In this document: in pieces, positions 51,479-60,277 of the stretch
Layout of the letters: each line of letters starts with the position of its first letter
Position numbering within the stretch: the first letter of the stretch is position 1
From: Aeoliella straminimaris
GTDB lineage: Bacteria; Planctomycetota; Planctomycetia; Pirellulales; Lacipirellulaceae
NCBI RefSeq assembly: GCF_024054565.1
Contig: NZ_JAMXLR010000036.1
Location: forward strand, 372,001 to 436,000
DNA length: 64,000 nt
Reading direction: 5' to 3'
Notes under the pieces: generated by a model
What the model saw: the letters and a program-made list of their open reading frames with translations, nothing else
What the model was told of the DNA's origin: nothing
The model's database searches: none
Translations under genes and position numbers: made by a program

Positions 51479-51991
51479 TCAAATCCGCCAGACACAGAAC
51501 CCACACTGGGCGTCCTGGGACAGCAGCACGGGAGGCACAGAATCCTCCCTGAAAGTACGACGACTGCTCTCACGAGGAGAGCATGCGATCAACGGACTCG
51601 AGGTCAGCAGTTTGGCCACCAGTTGTTGCGTAGTGGTGCGACCATCGGGAACAGGTACGGCAGGCTCGGGATCGGAACTGCCACACATGCAAATGCCAGG
51701 CGAGGCGCTTCTCGGCTCCCGCTCGGCATTAGCGGCCGGTTGGTCGGGGCAGCAACTCGCGTGTTGCGAAACGGCTTGCTCTGGGGGGGGCGACTGTTCG
51801 TGCCCACAACAACAGCACATCTCTCCCGATTTGGCCACGGCACAGCATCCGCAACCCGGGCAGGTCGCTGTGCTAGCAACCTGCTCGTCGCATTGCGTCC
51901 GGGAACCCGCCGACAGACCCGCAAGCGGCAGCAAGAGCGCAACGGTCACGCAGAGACTAACGGCTAGTCGAATTGAACGGGACTTGAGCAT
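51479..51991 (-). CDS. Small exported Cys-rich protein of the efflux operon
   Basis: The 170-aa product has a signal peptide (LAVSLCVTVALLLPLAGLSAG), followed by Cys-dense stretches CPGCGCCAVAKSGEMCCCCGHE, ASCCPDQ and CMCGSS. It looks like a periplasmic metal-buffering protein; no family is recognised. It is the first gene of the minus-strand efflux unit, 180 bases before the cusB-like gene, and divergent from the TolC-like gene. A GCGCAGAG-rich repeat (about 51336-51371) lies downstream. Confidence 0.7.
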   Translation of the reverse strand: MLKSRSIRLAVSLCVTVALLLPLAGLSAGSRTQCDEQVASTATCPGCGCCAVAKSGEMCCCCGHEQSPPPEQAVSQHASCCPDQPAANAEREPRSASPGICMCGSSDPEPAVPVPDGRTTTQQLVAKLLTSSPLIACSPRESSRRTFREDSVPPVLLSQDAQCGFCVWRI

Positions 51992-52116
51992 CGGGTGAGA
52001 CGATAGGTTAAGACGTGATCCGATCCTATACCGCTATTATCGTATTCCGATTGGTTCCAATCAAGATTAGCCCACCCAAAGGAAGTGCAGTCGCTGCTTT
52101 TCAAGGAATTCCGACT

Positions 52117-53553
52117 GTGGGACCACGAAAGGACAACTTTTTCTGCTGGATAACGATCTGTCTCCTCGCGACTTGCGGATGCCAACATCCCTCGGTTCGC
52201 CCGGCGTCCGACAGCCATGTTGCCAAAGTTGCGCCTCCTGCCAACGAGCAGGTCCAGCAGGATCCTTCGGTTCAACCGGCTCAGCACCAGGACTCCGGCG
52301 TGCCTCAAGTCGAGTTGCTGCCACCCGCCGAGCAACCTGCCAACGCCCAACCTGTCGATTATTTCGTCAACGTTGCGTTGGCCAATCACCCAAAGATCCA
52401 GGCCGCTAGAGCACGAGTCGCCGCGGCGAGTCAAAGGGTTCCTCAAGCGGAATCGCTCGAGGATCCTCTGCTATCCAACAGCTTCTATCCCATTTCGGAT
52501 CAAGCCCTGCAAACGGCTGCCGGTCGGGCGGGCAATACAATGTCGCTGTCACAAAAATACCCTTGGCCCGAGAAGCGTTGGACCAAGGGAGCAATCGCCT
52601 GCCGCGAGATGCAAATGGCCGCTTCGGTACTCGACAAGACGGAACTCGAGATCGAGGAAGCGGTCAAACTGGCGTACTACGAGTTGTGGTTCGCCCAACG
52701 CGCCATCACCATCACCCAGAGCAATCGCGAGATTGCCTCCGAACTGATCACCCTGGCGAGAGCGCGAAACGAAGCGGGAGGTAGCCAGCAGGACGTGCTT
52801 CGCGCCCAGCTGCAGGTGGACGACATCGACAACCGGTTGATCCAACTGAGGCGGCAACGGGCACTGGCTCAATCCGACCTGGCAGCGCTCATTCAGCAGC
52901 CGGCGGCTACTGAAATAGAAGCCGTTGGCGATCTTGAAACCGCGACCGTGCCTGATCGACTCGACGCCCTGTTTGCCGCGGCTGGTGAGTGCAGCCCCGA
53001 ACTCCGCGAGCTTCGCTGGGCCGTTTCGCGCGACCGCGAAAAGCAGAAGCTGGCCTGTCTGAACCGCCGGCCCGACTTTGTGTTGGGGGCCGGTTGGCAG
53101 ACCATCACCGAGTCGGATGCCATTTCGCCCGTTTCGACGGGGCATGACAACGTGAACTTCATGGTTGGCCTGACGTTGCCCATCTGGAAAGACCGCATCG
53201 ATGCCTCGATTCGCGAAGCCTCGGCTGTGGTCACGGCCTCCACCAGAGAATACAACGCGGCCCGCGACGATACGTACCGCGACATCCGCCGCCTAACCGA
53301 ACAGGCCTACGCCGCAGAAGAACAATTGCGGCTGTACAACGAGCGTATTGTTCCCAGGGCAAAGCGGGCGCTGCAGCTGGCTGCGGCCGACTATCGGGGA
53401 AGGCTGGTCGACTTCGGCGAGGTGACCGACGGCTTTACCGAGGTCCTGATGATGGAACTGCAAGTCGCCCGCAGCCAAGCCACGTTGGCGGGCGTCATGG
53501 CACAACTGCATCGGGCCGTCGGCTGCGAGATTTCCGTTCCCAACAGCCCATGA
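52117..53553 (+). CDS. TolC/CusC-family outer-membrane efflux lipoprotein
   Basis: The ORF is open from 52015, but the GTG at 52117 gives a normal lipoprotein leader (NFFCWITICLLATCGCQHP) and leaves room for a divergent promoter. The 478 aa show the TolC/OEP pattern: long helices with VNVALANHPKIQAARARVAAAS and a second half with LRELRWAVSRDREKQKLACLNRRPDFVLGAG. It should form the outer-membrane channel for the CusAB-like pump encoded on the other strand. Confidence 0.85.
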   Translation: MGPRKDNFFCWITICLLATCGCQHPSVRPASDSHVAKVAPPANEQVQQDPSVQPAQHQDSGVPQVELLPPAEQPANAQPVDYFVNVALANHPKIQAARARVAAASQRVPQAESLEDPLLSNSFYPISDQALQTAAGRAGNTMSLSQKYPWPEKRWTKGAIACREMQMAASVLDKTELEIEEAVKLAYYELWFAQRAITITQSNREIASELITLARARNEAGGSQQDVLRAQLQVDDIDNRLIQLRRQRALAQSDLAALIQQPAATEIEAVGDLETATVPDRLDALFAAAGECSPELRELRWAVSRDREKQKLACLNRRPDFVLGAGWQTITESDAISPVSTGHDNVNFMVGLTLPIWKDRIDASIREASAVVTASTREYNAARDDTYRDIRRLTEQAYAAEEQLRLYNERIVPRAKRALQLAAADYRGRLVDFGEVTDGFTEVLMMELQVARSQATLAGVMAQLHRAVGCEISVPNSP

Positions 53554-53654
53554 TGCCACGCGATTAGCGTCTGCTTGAATGAGCCGCTGGTCATACGCCA
53601 AGCGAACATTGTCGGAATGGTCCGCCGGAAACCAGCGGTAAACTCAGAGGAAAG

Positions 53655-53728
53655 TCGGGGCGACACGATTCGAACGTGCGACCTACTGCTCCCAAAGCAG
53701 TCGCGCTACCAGGCTGCGCCACGCCCCG
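53655..53728 (-). tRNA. tRNA-Pro (TGG anticodon)
   Basis: The minus strand folds as a cloverleaf. Acceptor CGGGGCG pairs with CGCCCCG, the D-arm GCGCAGCCTGGTAGCGC is typical for Pro, and the anticodon stem ACTGC/GCAGT encloses TTTGGGA. The T-arm has GTTCGAATC. The anticodon TGG reads proline codons. Confidence 0.95.
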
Positions 53729-53991
53729 TGTGGAAACGGACTATGCTACCAGCCACACAAACCGCCTGCAATCGCTATATCAGTGGCGGCTCTCAGCAGG
53801 GACCGGACGGAGTGATGGAGGGTTCGGTCTACGTTTGTCATAAACTACGAGAAAATTGGACTGCGCGGCAATGCGCGAACCCAATTGCCTAAGTCGGCTC
53901 TATATGCGATATTCTGTAGGAAGCTTGGTAGTCGAGCTAGCAAACCGGTTGGGCCCGCCCAGCCGTTCGGTTGGCTGCTCCACCAATATGT

Positions 53992-54065
53992 CGGGCCGTG
54001 GCGCAGTCTGGTAGCGCGTTTGACTGGGGGTCAAAAGGTCGCAGGTTCGAATCCTGTCGGCCCGA
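53992..54065 (+). tRNA. tRNA-Pro (GGG anticodon)
   Basis: Acceptor CGGGCCG pairs with CGGCCCG. The D-arm GCGCAGTCTGGTAGCGC is followed by anticodon stem TTTGA/TCAAA enclosing CTGGGGG, and the T-arm GCAGGTTCGAATCCTGT. The anticodon GGG reads CCC/CCT. It is divergent in strand from the other tRNA-Pro. Confidence 0.95.
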
Positions 54066-54253
54066 CTTGTTCTGATTGAGCCGTTTCGACGATTACGTCG
54101 AGAGGGCTTTCTTTCTTGGGGCGATCAGTACCGCCAGATAAGGCGTCCCCAACCGAAGCAGGTTCGGCGCGGCGAAAGCTCACAGAGATGTCTGCCGCTT
54201 CCGTGCTGTGATCGGCGACGTCCCGGTTGAGATTGACGTTCTTCTGCGTAGCA

Positions 54254-54541
54254 ATGATGGTTCAGAATCCATTGCAAACGCCGGGCTGTGAGCCAACTCC
54301 TCGGAAACGGCGCCTGCCCCGGTTCCGCCTCTCACTGTTCTGCTTGGTGGGCTTGCTCCTGTTTGGCTGGTCGATACCCAACTGGTGGCGCTTGGTTCGC
54401 CTGCAGCAGTTAACCGACCCGCACCACCCTGACCACTGCCCCGTGGCAGGGACCGCGTTGAGTGAGCGGGCGGGAATCGGCGTCGCCAAGTGTGCCATTC
54501 GAGCCGTATTGGTGATCTCGGGTGTCAAAGTCAACGAGTAA
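54254..54541 (+). CDS. Hypothetical small single-pass membrane protein
   Basis: The 95-aa product (MMVQNPLQTPGCEPTPRKRRLPRF) has a basic N-terminus and one membrane helix (LSLFCLVGLLLFGWSIPNWW), then a short soluble tail. The frame also opens at 54227. No family is recognised, so it is moderately likely to be real. Confidence 0.4.
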   Translation: MMVQNPLQTPGCEPTPRKRRLPRFRLSLFCLVGLLLFGWSIPNWWRLVRLQQLTDPHHPDHCPVAGTALSERAGIGVAKCAIRAVLVISGVKVNE

Positions 54542-55003
54542 TATGTGATTTCCAACGGAGATATATTCCTCTGGTGGGAAGAACGGTTGCCGTCACCAAA
54601 GCCGAGCGTAGCACAATAACGCTGACTGCACCCCCACCGAGGGTGGTACAGACGTGCCCAATTCCGAGCAGATTCTTGCAGACCCGCGGCAATTCGGTTG
54701 TGATGATCACGCTGATAACCGAAGAATTGGCAAAAAAACAGGAATTACCCTTTGCGCAATTGGCGTAGCTTGGTTAAATCCGTCCAGTTGAGTTTCACTG
54801 GCTTCGCCTTGTCCTGCCGGTGATCCCTAACTACCAGCACGGAACAGAGTCTTGCGGTCCAGCGCCGTATCGGTGTGACCTCCTCTAACTGGACTGAGGT
54901 GCCTCTGTGGCATCTCGCAAGACCTGCACATAAACCCATCAGTCAGCCGTCGGGGTGCATAGATGCACTGCCTGGCTCACCAAATTGTCGCAAGGACTAC
55001 GCG
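54542..55003. other. Intergenic region upstream of the calcium-repeat protein
   Basis: No gene is recognised. The region should contain the promoter of the large gene that starts at 55004. I cannot fix promoter elements by eye. An in-frame ATG at 54875 exists but the residues it would add do not look like a protein start. Confidence 0.4.
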
Positions 55004-58000
55004 ATGGCTCGAAAAACTAGTCGCACCAGGAATTTCGTCGCTCGCGTAAAGCAGGCTTTTGTTCGTCGCCGGAAGCTGAACCGGACCAATCTGCGATTTG
55101 AGCCACTTGAGTCGCGCGCTTTGCTGGCCGTTACCCAAGTTGAATTTATTCCTTCGACAGGTGTTGTACAGATCGAAGGTACGGATTTGGCCGACAGGGT
55201 GTTCGTGGAACAGGTCTCTTCCACTCACCTGCAGGTTTCCAGCACGGACAATGGATACACTTCGACCTATCAGTTTCTTAGTAACGAAGTAACGGAGATC
55301 GTCTTCAGGGGATACGCCGGCGGCGACACCTTTGTGAATCAAACAGACCGACCTGCATTGGTAGATGCGGGTATTGGCGATGACTTCGTTGTCGGTGGGG
55401 CAGGGAATGACCAGTTGTACGGGAGCGGTGGCAGCGACCGGCTGATTGGCGGCGACGGGGACGATCTGATTGATGGTGGTGACGGCGGCGACCAGATCTA
55501 CGCTGGCGAAGGTAACGACATCGCATACGGCGGTGATGGAGACGATCGAATTGAAGGGGGGGCGGGCGACGACGTGATCTACGGTGGTGCCGGCGATGAC
55601 AGTCTGCTTGGTGAACTTGGCAACGATGTTGTGCGTGGCCAAGGCGGCAACGACTACGTCTATGGCAATGACGGCAATGACACCCTCACTGGTGGCGATG
55701 GCAATGACTGGCTCCGGGGCGGTGATGGCAGCGACTGGCTGGGGGGGGGCACCGAAGATGACAACCTCTATGGCGAGGATGGGAACGACTTTGCGGACGG
55801 CGGCGATGGAGACGATCGAGTAGAAGGTGGGGGGGGCGACGACGTGATCTACGGTGGTGCCGGCGATGACAGTCTGCTTGGTGAACTTGGCAATGATGTA
55901 GTGCGTGGCCAAGGCGGGCACGACTACGTGTACGGCAACCAAGGCAACGACACCCTGAGCGGTGGCGCGGGCGACGACCGGCTCTTTGGTGGCGAAGGTG
56001 ACGACTGGCTCCGGGGAGGAGACGGTGATGACTACCTCTACGGCGAGGAAGGGGCCGACTTGGCAGAAGGGGAAAGTGGTAAGGACCGAATAGAAGGTGG
56101 AATCGGTGATGATCTGATCTACGGCGGTGCCGGCGATGACAGCCTATTGGGGCAACTGGGCAACGACACGGTTCGCGGCCAAGCTGGTGACGACTACGTC
56201 TATGGCAACGAAGGCGACGACATCCTGAGCGGCGAAGCGGGTGTTGACCGACTGTTTGGTGGTGAAGGTAGTGACGGACTCTCGGGAGGATGGCACCACG
56301 ATTACCTCTTTGGCGATGGAGGTGCCGACCTCATAGACGGCGGTGATGGAAACGATCGAATAGAAGGGGGAGATGGCGACGACATTATTACCGGTGGTGC
56401 CGGTGATGATAATATCCTGGGCCAGTTGGGTGACGATACCATTCGGGGTCAAAGTGGCCACGATTACATCTATGGTAACGAAGGCAACGATACCCTAACT
56501 GGTGGCGACGGCAACGACATGCTTTTCGGATCGACGGGGAACGATACCCTCGATGGCGAACAAGGAGACGACAAGATATTCGGAGGTGCAGGCCACGACA
56601 TTGCCTACGGTGGCTCGGGCCACGACCGCATTGAAGGTGGAGACGGCGACGACCTGATCTACGGCGGCGTAGGTGACGACAGCCTTTTTGGGCAACTTGG
56701 AGTTGATGTTCTGCATGGTTCCGCTGGGGACGACTTCCTGTGGGGCGACGAAGGCGACGATACGCTATGGGGTGGAGAAGGCCACGATACGCTGCGGGGG
56801 GGAGCCGACAACGATGTGCTAATGGGCGATAGCGGCGACGATCTGCTAGAGGGCGGCACCGGGAACGATGCCCTCACGGGCGGTGATGACAATGATCGAC
56901 TCTTGGGGGAAAGTGGCGAGGACGTTTTGATTGGCGGCATGGATCCGGATTCTCTGCTTGGCTACCGAGGGCAGGACATCCTGATTGGTGCGGCGACGAT
57001 TTATGATGAAAGTCCGGATTCGCTGCGCGCGATTCTGCAGGAATGGGGAAGTAGTCTATCGTTTGAGCAACGTGTTTCGTCCTTGTCGCAACATGAGCTT
57101 GAGAACGGCCCGGCTCTTGTGCCATTGCTCACGCTAATAGAAGACGGGGTCGCCAATAATCTCTGGGGGAATGATGGAGCGGATTGGCTGATCCTGGCAA
57201 GCCACAACGCAGCTTACGATCCCACCAATTCTTACCAAGGGCCGAGGACACAAGTGGTGTCCGAGCCGTTGAAGGTCGAGGGCTTCTCGCTGATTGATTC
57301 GATCGACGTCTTTGATAACCTGGAATCGATCGACCAAGTAACTTCGGTGTTGCCGCATGCAACCAATCCAGTGAAGGCTGGCGAACATCTGCAGGTGTTC
57401 GAGCTGGTAAAGTACGCGGACGTTACCCATACGGCCCTGGCCAGCGGCGATTGGTCGAATCCAGCTATCTGGCAAGGCGGAGTTGTACCCACGACAGACG
57501 CCCGCGTCTTGGTTCCGATTGGCGTGCACGTGACGGTCGATGCAGTCCTAGAGCCGGAGGTTTTCTCGATACGCGTCGATGGAACCCTTTCATTCGCGAC
57601 CCACCAGGATACCGAGCTGCGTGTAGATACGCTGTTTGTGGCTCCTCAGGGCAGGTTGGAGGTGGGTACCCATGCAGATCCGGTACAATCTGGAGTGACA
57701 AGCCAACTGGTCATCACCGATAACGGTGAAATCGATCGTGAGTACGATCCCTTTGGCGTCAGCCGAGGTCTCCTCTCGCATGGGGCCGTGGAAATGGTCG
57801 GCCAGGAGAAAACGGCGTTTACCAGTGTGGTCGGTTCACTGGCTGCTGGTGCCCGTTTCATTCAGTTTAACGAGATGCCAGTGAACTGGTCGGTCGGAGA
57901 CAGGGTGGTTATCGCGGGAACCAGCTCTCTCAGCAATCAAGACGAAGAGCGAGTCATTTTGAGTATTGAGGGTTCCACCATCGAAGTAGCGCCACTGGAA

Positions 58001-59167
58001 TTTGCTCACAAGTCTCTGTCATCGAGGATGGTGTTCCATGTGGCGAATCTCACTCGCAACGTATCGATCGAGTCGGAAGGATCCGAAGCTGATCGTCGCG
58101 GGCATGTCATGTTCATGCACACCCGTAATGTAGATGTCAACAATGTTGGTTTCTATAAACTGGGACGCACCGATAAGTCCACGGCGATCATCGATCCTGT
58201 CGTGAATGCAAATTGGGACTTGGTGCCTGACACTGGTACAAATCCTCGCGCCCGTTATGCGGTCCATTTCCACCGCAATGGAGCCATCGAAGCCGGGACT
58301 CCCGCCTCGGTGAAAGGCAGTGTTGTCGACGACAGCGTGGGATGGGGCTACGTAAACCACAGCAGCTACGTAAACGTGACCGACAGCGTGGCTTACAACG
58401 TCGTTGGTTCGGGTTTCGTCACGGAGACGGGCGAGGAAGTGGGAGAGTTTTCCAACAACATCGCTATTCATCTGCCAGGTGGTGGAACTGGACTGGATAC
58501 GACAGTGCGTGACTTCGTCCAGGATTACGGACATGGCGGCGAAGGCTTCTGGCTACAAGGACCGGGGGTGACGGTCACAAACAATGTTGCTGCCGGAGCT
58601 GCTGGAGGAGCGTTTACCTACATGTTCAGGGGCCTCATGGAGTTTGGCTACGCAACCGAGTTCGCCAGTGCCAACTTGCTCGATCCGTCCATCGCAGGGG
58701 GGGCTGCCAGCATCTCCATTCGTGACGTATCTCCCCGCCCGTTCGAGAACAATGTCGCCTATGCCTCCTTGGTTGGGTTGCAAACTCGCTACGTAATGTA
58801 TCAATCGACCAACGGACAACATGCCTTGTTCTCCGATTCGATACTTTGGAACAACCAAGTCGGCATTCACGCCCCGTATGCTCAGCACACGACGTACGAA
58901 CGAATGGTTGTATTTCACGACGATTCCGCTTTGCAGCCTTACGGCTTCGACAACAACAGCCTCACTCGAGATATCACCTTCAAGGAGGTGACCATCGTTG
59001 GATATAACGTGGGCATTTGGGTGGCCAGACGCGGCTACACCGATGTGCAGTCGGGAGTGTTAGCCAACGTCAGGAATATTCGCGTGACCAGCGCCGATCA
59101 ATCCGACCGGGAATACTCCGTTGGTCCTGATGTCGAATTGCTCGACTTTCCCTACGAACTGATGTAG
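55004..59167 (+). CDS. Giant RTX-type calcium-repeat protein with G8 domain and beta-helix
   Basis: The 1387-aa protein begins with a basic stretch and FEPLESRALLAV, the planctomycete-type export signal. Residues about 120-650 are RTX nonapeptide repeats (GGxGxD), arranged as five copies of a 90-aa super-repeat (DNA period near 270 bases, starting near 55551, 55818, 56088, 56358 and 56628). After a spacer, residues about 800-900 hold a G8 domain (SGDWSNPAIWQGGVVPTTDARVLVPIGV). A region with parallel beta-helix-like segments follows (YAVHFHRNGAI...VVDDSVGWGYVNH). It would fold outside the cell with Ca2+. G8/beta-helix proteins often bind or cleave polysaccharides, but no catalytic site is identified. 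Confidence 0.9.
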   Translation: MARKTSRTRNFVARVKQAFVRRRKLNRTNLRFEPLESRALLAVTQVEFIPSTGVVQIEGTDLADRVFVEQVSSTHLQVSSTDNGYTSTYQFLSNEVTEIVFRGYAGGDTFVNQTDRPALVDAGIGDDFVVGGAGNDQLYGSGGSDRLIGGDGDDLIDGGDGGDQIYAGEGNDIAYGGDGDDRIEGGAGDDVIYGGAGDDSLLGELGNDVVRGQGGNDYVYGNDGNDTLTGGDGNDWLRGGDGSDWLGGGTEDDNLYGEDGNDFADGGDGDDRVEGGGGDDVIYGGAGDDSLLGELGNDVVRGQGGHDYVYGNQGNDTLSGGAGDDRLFGGEGDDWLRGGDGDDYLYGEEGADLAEGESGKDRIEGGIGDDLIYGGAGDDSLLGQLGNDTVRGQAGDDYVYGNEGDDILSGEAGVDRLFGGEGSDGLSGGWHHDYLFGDGGADLIDGGDGNDRIEGGDGDDIITGGAGDDNILGQLGDDTIRGQSGHDYIYGNEGNDTLTGGDGNDMLFGSTGNDTLDGEQGDDKIFGGAGHDIAYGGSGHDRIEGGDGDDLIYGGVGDDSLFGQLGVDVLHGSAGDDFLWGDEGDDTLWGGEGHDTLRGGADNDVLMGDSGDDLLEGGTGNDALTGGDDNDRLLGESGEDVLIGGMDPDSLLGYRGQDILIGAATIYDESPDSLRAILQEWGSSLSFEQRVSSLSQHELENGPALVPLLTLIEDGVANNLWGNDGADWLILASHNAAYDPTNSYQGPRTQVVSEPLKVEGFSLIDSIDVFDNLESIDQVTSVLPHATNPVKAGEHLQVFELVKYADVTHTALASGDWSNPAIWQGGVVPTTDARVLVPIGVHVTVDAVLEPEVFSIRVDGTLSFATHQDTELRVDTLFVAPQGRLEVGTHADPVQSGVTSQLVITDNGEIDREYDPFGVSRGLLSHGAVEMVGQEKTAFTSVVGSLAAGARFIQFNEMPVNWSVGDRVVIAGTSSLSNQDEERVILSIEGSTIEVAPLEFAHKSLSSRMVFHVANLTRNVSIESEGSEADRRGHVMFMHTRNVDVNNVGFYKLGRTDKSTAIIDPVVNANWDLVPDTGTNPRARYAVHFHRNGAIEAGTPASVKGSVVDDSVGWGYVNHSSYVNVTDSVAYNVVGSGFVTETGEEVGEFSNNIAIHLPGGGTGLDTTVRDFVQDYGHGGEGFWLQGPGVTVTNNVAAGAAGGAFTYMFRGLMEFGYATEFASANLLDPSIAGGAASISIRDVSPRPFENNVAYASLVGLQTRYVMYQSTNGQHALFSDSILWNNQVGIHAPYAQHTTYERMVVFHDDSALQPYGFDNNSLTRDITFKEVTIVGYNVGIWVARRGYTDVQSGVLANVRNIRVTSADQSDREYSVGPDVELLDFPYELM

Positions 59168-59217
59168 GAAGCAATCTGAGGCAAAAGCAGATTTGATTTA
59201 GGACTGAGCGACGTCTT

Positions 59218-59247
59218 GCTTCGGAGCCCATCCTTGGGCTCCGAAGC
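59218..59247. terminator. Strong hairpin downstream of the calcium-repeat gene
   Basis: Arms GCTTCGGAGCCCA (59218-59230) and TGGGCTCCGAAGC (59235-59247) form a perfect 13-bp stem with a 4-base loop. Only a weak T-run follows (GTTT). It lies 50 bases after the stop and probably terminates transcription. More hairpins follow up to 59440 before the mraZ stop. Confidence 0.55.
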
Positions 59248-59461
59248 TGCGTGTTTGACGCCGGCTGTTTAGCAGTGCGGGCTGCATAAAGCCTGGCCGC
59301 GCTCGATTGGGTGGTGTCCGTACCTCGAGCAATACCGCCGTGGCTACAGGCCGGAGGAGACCTGCCGGCGAGAGTGTGGCCAACTCTCGCTGACGCCTGT
59401 GGCGGTTCGCGCGGGGCGGCTGACCCGCGCGCTTCCAGTTCATTTGGCAAAGTGTCCTGTG

Positions 59462-59917
59462 TCACATCTCCTGCTGTGGGGGAAGGAATGCCGACTCGGC
59501 CAGTTGGTCGTACTGGTCGGCTCGCTGCTCGATGTACTGTTCCCAAGACGCCCGCGGCCAGATCTCCACGTGATCTTGCACGCCCACCAGAACCACTTCC
59601 CCGGACAGCTTGGCGAATTCGGCGAGCTCGGTGGGGATTCGCAGTCGACCTTGTTTATCTGGCCGAACTGCTGCTGCGCGGGAGAAGAACAGCCTTGCGT
59701 ATTCCCGCACCCCGCGGGCGTTGGGCGTGGCTGCCTGCAGTCGCTCTCCGAGCCGGCGGAAGGTCGATTCAGGGTACAGGGCAAGTGCCCCATCGGTGCC
59801 TGGTGCGAGGTAGAAATTGCTGTTTTCACCGGTTTCCAGGCCTTCCCGAAGCGGTTTGGGCAGTGCGACTCGGCACTTGTCGTCGAGCGATCGATGGTGT
59901 GTCCCAGTCAGTAACAT
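59462..59917 (-). CDS. mraZ: MraZ transcriptional regulator, orphan
   Basis: The 151-aa protein has two AbrB-like MraZ halves: LLTGTHHRSLDDKCRVALPKPLRE and AAAVRPDKQGRLRIPTELAEFAKL, each with the D-x(3)-R motif. MraZ normally heads the dcw division cluster and binds its promoter. Here it is followed on its strand only by the convergent calcium-repeat gene, so it has no mraW or ftsI partner. The ATG at 59917 begins the domain; an ATG at 59938 adds seven residues. Confidence 0.92.
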   Translation of the reverse strand: MLLTGTHHRSLDDKCRVALPKPLREGLETGENSNFYLAPGTDGALALYPESTFRRLGERLQAATPNARGVREYARLFFSRAAAVRPDKQGRLRIPTELAEFAKLSGEVVLVGVQDHVEIWPRASWEQYIEQRADQYDQLAESAFLPPQQEM

Positions 59918-60020
59918 TCGTGTCCCATTTCCCCCCACAACTCACCATCGATTCCCAAAATCTAATCATCTTTGTGCCAGCGTCAACGGCGGAATCTACG
60001 TGCTAGCAGTTCGCTTTTGT

Positions 60021-60254
60021 TCAGTTCTCGGCGAGCAATCGATCGAGTTTCCCGAGGATTTGCTCGCCGTTGGGGACGTGGGGGAATTTGAGATTTTTTT
60101 CCACCGACCTCTGCACCATCGCTCTGCAGGTGGGGAGTTCTTGATGCCAAACCAAAGGCCTGGTTGGTTGATTGAGGTCTGTCCCTGTATGATGCTTCCG
60201 ACAGTCGCTTGGAACTTCCGGCTGCTCCCGCCGCGTCCAGTCCATGGATGCCAC
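60021..60254 (-). CDS. Possible small protein between mraZ and queA
   Basis: The 77-aa ORF ends in a protein-like segment (CRAMVQRSVEKNLKFPHVPNGEQILGKLDRLLAEN), but its first half is irregular. It would start 24 bases from queA on the other strand. Two other frames are open here as well, so it may be chance. No homologue is recognised. If it is false, this 360-base gap is just the divergent mraZ/queA promoter region. Confidence 0.35.
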   Translation of the reverse strand: MASMDWTRREQPEVPSDCRKHHTGTDLNQPTRPLVWHQELPTCRAMVQRSVEKNLKFPHVPNGEQILGKLDRLLAEN

Positions 60255-60277
60255 TCATTCCAACCAATCACCACAAG

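Noticed and set aside
54977..55942. 321-codon minus-strand frame rich in Val/Ala opposite the RTX repeats
   Set aside because: Its repetitive look only mirrors the RTX repeats on the coding strand.
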